A stretch of DNA of 64,000 nt from Piscinibacter gummiphilus (lineage in GTDB: Bacteria > Pseudomonadota > Gammaproteobacteria > Burkholderiales > Burkholderiaceae_C): positions 3,025,001 to 3,089,000 of the forward strand of contig NZ_CP136336.1 of NCBI RefSeq assembly GCF_032681285.1. The letters run 5' to 3'. Each line of letters starts with the position of its first letter. Position 1 is the stretch's first letter. This document shows positions 59,658-64,000 of this stretch, piece after piece. Under the pieces are notes generated by a model. The model did not search any database and was not told the DNA's origin. It was given only the letters and a program-made list of their open reading frames with translations. The translations under genes and the position numbers were made by a program.

Positions 59658-61391
59658 ATGAATCGCTCGCTGACCTGTGCCGCCGCCCTGGGCCTGACGC
59701 TCGCCGTCGTGGCCGGCCTTGTCGGCTGCTCGTCCAGCAAGCCACCGCCCGCCCCCACCGCCCCGCAGCCCGTGGCCTCGCCCTCGCCCGCCCTGACGAA
59801 CACGCCGCCTGCGCGCCCGCCCACCGGCGCGGCCAAGGCCGGCCCCAAGGGCCCGAGCGAGGTGCGCACGCGCAATGCGATGTTCAAGCTCGCCAGCTAC
59901 GAAGAGCTGCCCGGCTGGCAGGACGACGACATGCGCGCCAGCTGGAGCGCGTTCCGCAACTCCTGCGACGTGCTGCAAAAGCGCGACGACTGGCGCGAGA
60001 TCTGCACCTCGGCCAGGACCGTGCCCCCCACCACCCGCGCGATGCGCAGCTTCTTCGAGAGCCGCTTCACGCTGTTGCGCATCCTGCACACCGATGCGCG
60101 TGGCGATGGCGACGTGACCGGCTATTTCGAGCCCCTGCTCGAAGGCCAGATGCAACGCGATGGCGAGTTCAGCACGCCGGTGCTGGGCGTGCCGCGCGAC
60201 CTCTACACGATGGACTGGTCACGCGTGCCCAAGGCGCAGCGCCGCTCGGTCGTGCGCGTGAGGGCGGACGGCAACCTGCTCTTCCCCGCCCAGCCGGGCG
60301 ACGCCGCCACTTATGCGATGGACCTGCGCCGCTTCGAGCTCGACGACCGCGACCGCCGCCTGCGCGTGCGCTTGGTCGGCAAGGCCGGTGCCGCCGACGC
60401 ACGCGTCGAGCCCTACTACACCCGCGCCGAACTCGAAGCGCTCGGCCTGCCGCAGGGCATCGACGCGCCGGTGGTGGTGTGGGTGAATGACCCGCTCGCG
60501 CTCTACGCGATGCAGGTGCAGGGCTCCGGCCGTGTGCGCATGCCCGATGGGCAGATCATGCGGCTGCAATACGCCGAGCAGAACGGCCACCCGTTCAAGC
60601 CGCTGCGCGTGGTGCCAAAGCAAAAAATGCGCATCGCCACCCGCGGCATCGGCGGCACTGAGGGCCCCGAGCAGCCCGACAGCTTCGTGATCGAGGGCGA
60701 CACCGCCGAAGTATCAGCCGACGACGCGCCCGTGCTGACCCGCGGCATGTCGGTGAGCAAACCCGCCCAGGGTGGCAGCACGACGACTGCTGGCAACAGC
60801 GCCGCCAAAGACGACCCGCTCGTCGACGAACTGCTGAAGGGTGCGCGCAAGTCGCCCAGCGCCCCCGCGAAGCGCCCTGCCCCGGCCGCGATGCCGGCCA
60901 AACCCGCCAATCCCGCCCAAGGCTCCGTGGCCGGCCGCCTGTCGGCCGACCCGAGCTTCGTCTTCTTCAAGAGCGTGGCCGACCGGCCCGCGAGCGAAGG
61001 CCCGCAAGGCGCGCTCGGCGTGCCGCTCACGCCAGGCCGCTCGGTCGCCGTCGACCCCCGCGTCACCCCGCTCGGCTACCCCGTCTACCTGAGTGCGCCG
61101 GCCCCCAAGGGCTCGGCCATCTCAATGCAGCGCCTGGTGTTCGCGCAAGACACCGGCGGCGCCATACGCGGTGCAGTGCGGGCCGACTACTTCTGGGGAT
61201 TCGGCAGTGAGGCCGGCCAGATGGCCCGCTCCACCAAGCACCGCGGGCAGATGTGGGTGATGTTGCCCACCGCCGAGGCCAACCGTCTCGCCACCAGCAA
61301 GCTCGTGACACGCGGCGTGTCAGCCGGCCCTGCCCTCAGCGACAACTCGTGCCTGGTGCCCGACGGCGAGTTCTGCGCCGAGGTGGATTGA
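59658..61391 (+). CDS. mltA: Lipoprotein MltA-type lytic transglycosylase with central insertion
   Basis: The 577-residue protein has a lipoprotein signal with Cys24 in AGLVGCSSS and a Pro-rich linker. The MltA barrel domain (about 80-320) has GDGDVTGYFEPLLEGQ and YYTRAELEALGLPQGIDAPV, then VQGSGRVRMPDGQ. The C-terminal 3D domain holds FAQDTGGAIRGAVRADYFWG near residue 498, with the aspartates conserved. A Ser/Thr/Pro/Ala-rich insertion of about 100 residues (about 330-430) interrupts the usual fold order. It cleaves peptidoglycan strands. It is divergent from the tssJ operon and shares its promoter motif, so it may open the wall for T6SS. Confidence 0.92.
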   Translation: MNRSLTCAAALGLTLAVVAGLVGCSSSKPPPAPTAPQPVASPSPALTNTPPARPPTGAAKAGPKGPSEVRTRNAMFKLASYEELPGWQDDDMRASWSAFRNSCDVLQKRDDWREICTSARTVPPTTRAMRSFFESRFTLLRILHTDARGDGDVTGYFEPLLEGQMQRDGEFSTPVLGVPRDLYTMDWSRVPKAQRRSVVRVRADGNLLFPAQPGDAATYAMDLRRFELDDRDRRLRVRLVGKAGAADARVEPYYTRAELEALGLPQGIDAPVVVWVNDPLALYAMQVQGSGRVRMPDGQIMRLQYAEQNGHPFKPLRVVPKQKMRIATRGIGGTEGPEQPDSFVIEGDTAEVSADDAPVLTRGMSVSKPAQGGSTTTAGNSAAKDDPLVDELLKGARKSPSAPAKRPAPAAMPAKPANPAQGSVAGRLSADPSFVFFKSVADRPASEGPQGALGVPLTPGRSVAVDPRVTPLGYPVYLSAPAPKGSAISMQRLVFAQDTGGAIRGAVRADYFWGFGSEAGQMARSTKHRGQMWVMLPTAEANRLATSKLVTRGVSAGPALSDNSCLVPDGEFCAEVD

Positions 61392-61402
61392 GGGCGCGCG
61401 CC

Positions 61403-61834
61403 TCACAGCACATGCCACTGCGCAAGCGTGCCGAAGGCATGCAGCGCCCCCATGGCTCCGCACAGGGCGGACGACACCCACCAGAAGGTATCCGAGTTGC
61501 CGGCGAACATGGGCTTGAGCAGGGGAAACGCCAGGGCCCGGCCGAGGTAGATGCCCGAGATGAGCACCAACGCGAGCTTCGTCAGGGGAAGCGCGCCGAT
61601 GACGCCCGCCCCCGACAACGCGTAGGCCGACCAGCCGAAGAGCATGACGGCGATCGTCAGCGTGACGAGTGCGGGCTGCAGCTTCCTCGCCTCCACCGCC
61701 CGGGCGATGCGCTCGCCAGCGCCCATGACGCGATAGGCCGGAGCACCGAGAACGATGCAGGCGAGGTGGGCGAGCGCGGCTGCGGCGCTGAGCGCGGCGC
61801 CGGCGATGAGGGCTTGGGAGCCGAGGTTGGACAT
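61403..61834 (-). CDS. Small integral membrane protein
   Basis: The 143-residue protein has about four transmembrane segments (ALIAGAALSAAAALAHLACI, PALVTLTIAVMLFGWSAYAL, VLISGIYLGRALAFPLL and WWVSSALCGAMGALHAFGTL). I recognise no family with confidence. It converges on mltA with a gap of 11 bases. There is no sign of a link to the secretion genes; it and the following genes look like ordinary chromosomal content. Confidence 0.75.
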   Translation of the reverse strand: MSNLGSQALIAGAALSAAAALAHLACIVLGAPAYRVMGAGERIARAVEARKLQPALVTLTIAVMLFGWSAYALSGAGVIGALPLTKLALVLISGIYLGRALAFPLLKPMFAGNSDTFWWVSSALCGAMGALHAFGTLAQWHVL

Positions 61835-61942
61835 GGTCTTGGGGTGAGCGCTGAGGAGAACGCCGCGGGCGGGAGTGTGCGCCGTCGTCCCCTGGCCGCA
61901 AGAGGCCCGAGTATGGGGCTCGCGCTCGATCGCGTGGGCGGT

Positions 61943-62503
61943 TCAGCCGCTTGAGCGCCGGTAGTGCATGGCGACCGCACCGTTGCCGAGCGGCGTCGCC
62001 GAGAGCAGCTCGAGCCGCCGAGTGCCGGGCAGCCCACCTTCATACAGCGTCGGGCCGTGGCCGGCGATCCTGGGGTGAACGAGGAACTGGTACTCATCGA
62101 TCAGGCCCAGCCGGTCCAGCTCGGTCGCGAGCTTGCCGCTGCCCAGCAGCACGCCGGCCGCGGTCGCGTCCTTGAGCCTTTGCACACCCGAGCGCAGGTC
62201 GCCCTCGATGTGGTGGCTGTTGGTCCAAGGGAAGGCCGTTCGCGTCGTCGACGCCACGTACTTCGGCTTGGTCTCCAGCTTGACTGCCCATTCGCGCACC
62301 GCTGGCGGCGCTTGCACATCGCCCCGGGCGACCGCCGGCCAGTAGCTCTCCATCATCTCGTAGGTGGTGCGGCCCCACAGCATCGCCCCTGCCTCGTCCA
62401 TGAGGCGGGTGAAGAAGGCATGCGTCTCGTCGTCGGCGATGCCCTCCTCGTGGTCGACGCAGCCGTCGAGCGTGAGGTTGAGGCTGAAGGTCAGGCGTCC
62501 CAT
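61943..62503 (-). CDS. Dihydrofolate reductase/RibD C-terminal-family protein
   Basis: The 186-residue protein matches the DHFR/RibD C-terminal family: GRLTFSLNLTLDGCVDHEEG, EAGAMLWGRTTYEMMESYWP, KYVASTTRTAFPWTN, GVLLGSGKLATELDRLGLID and EYQFLVHPRIAGHGPTLYEG. It probably reduces a pterin- or nitro-type substrate with NADPH. Whether it is a true folate enzyme cannot be said. It starts at ATG 62501-62503; the longer upstream frame lacks family sequence. Confidence 0.88.
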   Translation of the reverse strand: MGRLTFSLNLTLDGCVDHEEGIADDETHAFFTRLMDEAGAMLWGRTTYEMMESYWPAVARGDVQAPPAVREWAVKLETKPKYVASTTRTAFPWTNSHHIEGDLRSGVQRLKDATAAGVLLGSGKLATELDRLGLIDEYQFLVHPRIAGHGPTLYEGGLPGTRRLELLSATPLGNGAVAMHYRRSSG

Positions 62504-62547
62504 GCAAGTCTTCTCCGAGTCGGGTGGGCCGCTGGAGTGTCGCCGGT

Positions 62548-62919
62548 TCACGCGGCCCAGGGCGGCGTGAATGCAGGCCGGTCCTCGATCACCGCCTGCC
62601 CGCCGACGGGGAACACGGCCAGGGCCCGGAACGGCAGCGTGCCCGTGTTCGACAAGGCCAAGGTCTGACCGGCGGCGACGACGAGCGCGCTGCCGGCAGC
62701 AAGCTCGTGGTGTTGACCGTCGACCTCGGCGAAGGCACACCCCTCGAGCGCGACGAAGGTCTCCTCGCGCGTGAGGCGGTGGGGCGAGCCCGCGACGCCG
62801 GGCTCGACGGTGACTTCCCAGACGGCGTTTTCGCGGGAACCTCGAGTCGGCGACGACAAGGTCGTGAAGCGGATGCCAGGAAGGCTGAAGGTGGGGGCTT
62901 CGGAGCGGAGCAGCAGCAT
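62548..62919 (-). CDS. Cupin-domain protein
   Basis: The 123-residue protein has one cupin barrel with motifs SPHRLTREETFVALEGCAFA and LAAGSALVVAAGQTLALSNT. It has some metal-binding candidates (His47, Glu51) but not a full HxH pattern. It is divergently transcribed from a MarR regulator 48 bases away and may be its target. Substrate is unknown. Confidence 0.82.
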   Translation of the reverse strand: MLLLRSEAPTFSLPGIRFTTLSSPTRGSRENAVWEVTVEPGVAGSPHRLTREETFVALEGCAFAEVDGQHHELAAGSALVVAAGQTLALSNTGTLPFRALAVFPVGGQAVIEDRPAFTPPWAA

Positions 62920-62932
62920 GTGGATTCCTCGA

Positions 62933-62957
62933 TATACTTAACCTTAGTTTATTAACC
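62933..62957. promoter_or_regulatory. AT-rich divergent promoter region with TTAACC repeats
   Basis: The 48-base gap between the cupin and marR genes contains two TTAACC copies (62938-62943 and 62952-62957), 14 bp apart, and a TATACT that could serve as a -10 element. It is far more AT-rich than its surroundings. This is a plausible MarR operator controlling both genes, but there is no clear palindrome. Confidence 0.4.
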
Positions 62958-62967
62958 GAGGATAACG

Positions 62968-63429
62968 ATGTCAAGCCCTGAACCGCTGGACTTTGGTGTG
63001 CTGCTGAACGTCGCCTTCGCGGCCTTCAGGGAGGCGCTCGATGCCGACCTCGCTGCGGCGGGGTTCGACGACATCGGCACCTCGTTCGGCTACGTCTTCC
63101 GGCTGCTGGCCGAGGTGCCATGCAACCTGAGCGAGCTGGCGGCGCAGCTCGGCATGAGTTCGCCTGGGGCGCTGAAGGTGGTCGACGACATGGTGGCCAA
63201 GGGCTATGTGTCGCGCAGCACCGATGCCGACGACCGACGCGTCAAGCGGCTCGCCTTGACCGCGCGTGGTCGTGCTGCGTTGAGCCGGGCGCGGGCTTTC
63301 CACGCCAGGTACGAGCAGGCCGTGGCAGAGCGACTCGGCGCACGCGAAGTGGCAGCAACGCGCAAGGTGCTGGAGGCCATGGCCGCCTCGCAGGGCGAAC
63401 GCGGCGGTCGGATGCCGCGTCCCGTCTAG
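62968..63429 (+). CDS. MarR-family transcriptional regulator
   Basis: The 153-residue protein has a MarR winged helix: LLAEVPCNLSELAAQLGMSS, PGALKVVDDMVAKGYVSRS, then DADDRRVKRLALTARGRAAL, the classic DxRxxxxxLT wing. The start follows a GAGGATAACG. It is divergent from the cupin gene, so autoregulation and control of that gene are likely. The ligand is unknown. Confidence 0.9.
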   Translation: MSSPEPLDFGVLLNVAFAAFREALDADLAAAGFDDIGTSFGYVFRLLAEVPCNLSELAAQLGMSSPGALKVVDDMVAKGYVSRSTDADDRRVKRLALTARGRAALSRARAFHARYEQAVAERLGAREVAATRKVLEAMAASQGERGGRMPRPV

Positions 63430-63571
63430 CGTTCGCCATGGAATACGTCCTCGTCAGCGCTTGCGTGCTTGGCAGTACGGTCCGGTACGTCCCTGACGGC
63501 AGCATCGGCACCACCCTCGTCCAGGCTCGACCATCTGCATCTTCTCGCGGCGCAGACACGCCCTTGACGGT
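63430..63571. other. Intergenic region between convergent marR and lysR genes
   Basis: This 142-base gap has no credible open frame. I see no strong terminator hairpin or repeat in it. Transcription from both sides would end here. Confidence 0.4.
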
Positions 63572-64000
63572 TCACGGCGGGGCCAGGCTGCCCGGCGCCG
63601 TGAGATCGATGCTTTGCAGCCGCTCGACGAACCATGACAGCGCCGGCCCGCCTTCCGAGCCACGCCAGGCCACGCTGAGCTGAAGGCGGGGCTTGGGCGC
63701 GGCCACCTGCAGCGGCACGAGCTGCCCCTGTGCGATCGGCATGGCGGCGATGGGCTCGGGCAGGAAGCCGACTCCCAGGCCCGCCACCTGCGCGGCAAGC
63801 TTGGCATGCAGGCTCGACACGGTGAGCACGTCGGCAGCCTCGGCGATGCCCGTGGAACGCGGCGCGCCGCCGCGGGCGGAGTCGGCCACGACGACCACGC
63901 GGTGGCGGCGGATCGTCGCGACCTTGATCGGCTGCTTCTCGCGTGCCAGGGGATGATCTGGCGCCACGGCGAACACGAACGGCAGCGAGCCGATCGGGCG
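63572..64000 (-). CDS. LysR-family regulator, C-terminal substrate-binding part only
   Basis: About 142 codons are read on the minus strand from the window edge to a stop. The sequence RPIGSLPFVFAVAPDHPLAR is followed by a LysR substrate-binding fold: VVVVADSARGGAPRSTGIAE, VSSLHAKLAAQVAGLGVGFL, then PEPIAAMPIAQGQLVPLQVA and a final SWFVERLQSIDLTAPGSLA. The N-terminal helix-turn-helix lies outside the window. It is convergent with marR. Confidence 0.88.
   Translation of the reverse strand, partial: RPIGSLPFVFAVAPDHPLAREKQPIKVATIRRHRVVVVADSARGGAPRSTGIAEAADVLTVSSLHAKLAAQVAGLGVGFLPEPIAAMPIAQGQLVPLQVAAPKPRLQLSVAWRGSEGGPALSWFVERLQSIDLTAPGSLAPP

Noticed and set aside
1..64000. tRNA, rRNA, integrase, transposase or prophage genes
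   Set aside because: None was found by reading. The locus does not look like a recent genomic island, apart from the small non-autonomous element at 20761-21032.

Overview
The window is GC-rich bacterial DNA with densely packed genes. It reads as a chromosomal segment of a betaproteobacterium, most likely Burkholderiales of the Rubrivivax/Methylibium/Rhizobacter/Leptothrix type. This rests on protein flavour, gene repertoire, and a dispersed repeat near 45.3 kb of a kind I associate with that group. No rRNA, tRNA or CRISPR array was found. Gene ends are cut by both window edges: a secreted propeller protein on the left and a LysR regulator on the right.

Layout: (i) 1.4-3.9 kb, a LuxR-type response regulator and a hybrid histidine kinase. 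(ii) 4.05-11.6 kb, an operon for a periplasmic TPR-CHAT caspase-like protease, a TpsB outer-membrane transporter and a TpsA filamentous-haemagglutinin-like exoprotein. (iii) 11.7-23.8 kb, the type VI secretion (T6SS) sheath, tube and baseplate block: tssA, tssB, tssC, hcp, an unknown gene, a second hcp-like gene, tagJ, tssE, tssF, tssG, clpV. A 272-bp inverted-repeat element sits between tssG and clpV. (iv) 23.8-34.5 kb, a TPR-methyltransferase, an unknown gene, vgrG and an effector cassette: DUF6484, DUF2169, ketosynthase-like pseudoenzyme, PAAR-like nuclease effector, propeller protein as likely immunity, TIGR02270, and a tiny membrane protein. (v) 34.5-39.9 kb on the minus strand, an outer-membrane barrel, two LPP20-like proteins, a further secreted protein, DUF2277 and a caspase-FGE fusion. 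(vi) 40.2-45.0 kb, a low-complexity secreted protein, a thioredoxin-reductase-like enzyme, then tagH, pppA and an OmpA-family protein. (vii) 45.4-49.1 kb, a SUV3-like RNA helicase, a coiled-coil membrane protein and a second low-complexity secreted protein. (viii) 49.1-59.5 kb on the minus strand, tssJ, tssK, tssL, tssM, tagF, ppkA and an L,D-transpeptidase. (ix) 59.7-64 kb, an MltA lytic transglycosylase and housekeeping genes.

Together the genes encode a complete T6SS with post-translational control (PpkA kinase, PppA phosphatase, TagH FHA protein, TagF). The strongest new observation is a shared promoter design. A TGAC-N4-GTCA-like dyad lies exactly 36 nt upstream of a -10-like hexamer in front of nine transcription units. 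Five of these are core T6SS units (tssA, tssF, vgrG, tagH and tssJ). The other four are the CHAT-TPS operon, the barrel/LPP20/caspase-FGE operon, the OmpA-family gene and mltA. If real, this defines a regulon that ties two caspase-fold proteases and a two-partner exoprotein to the T6SS. All function calls were made by reading translated sequence without database searches.
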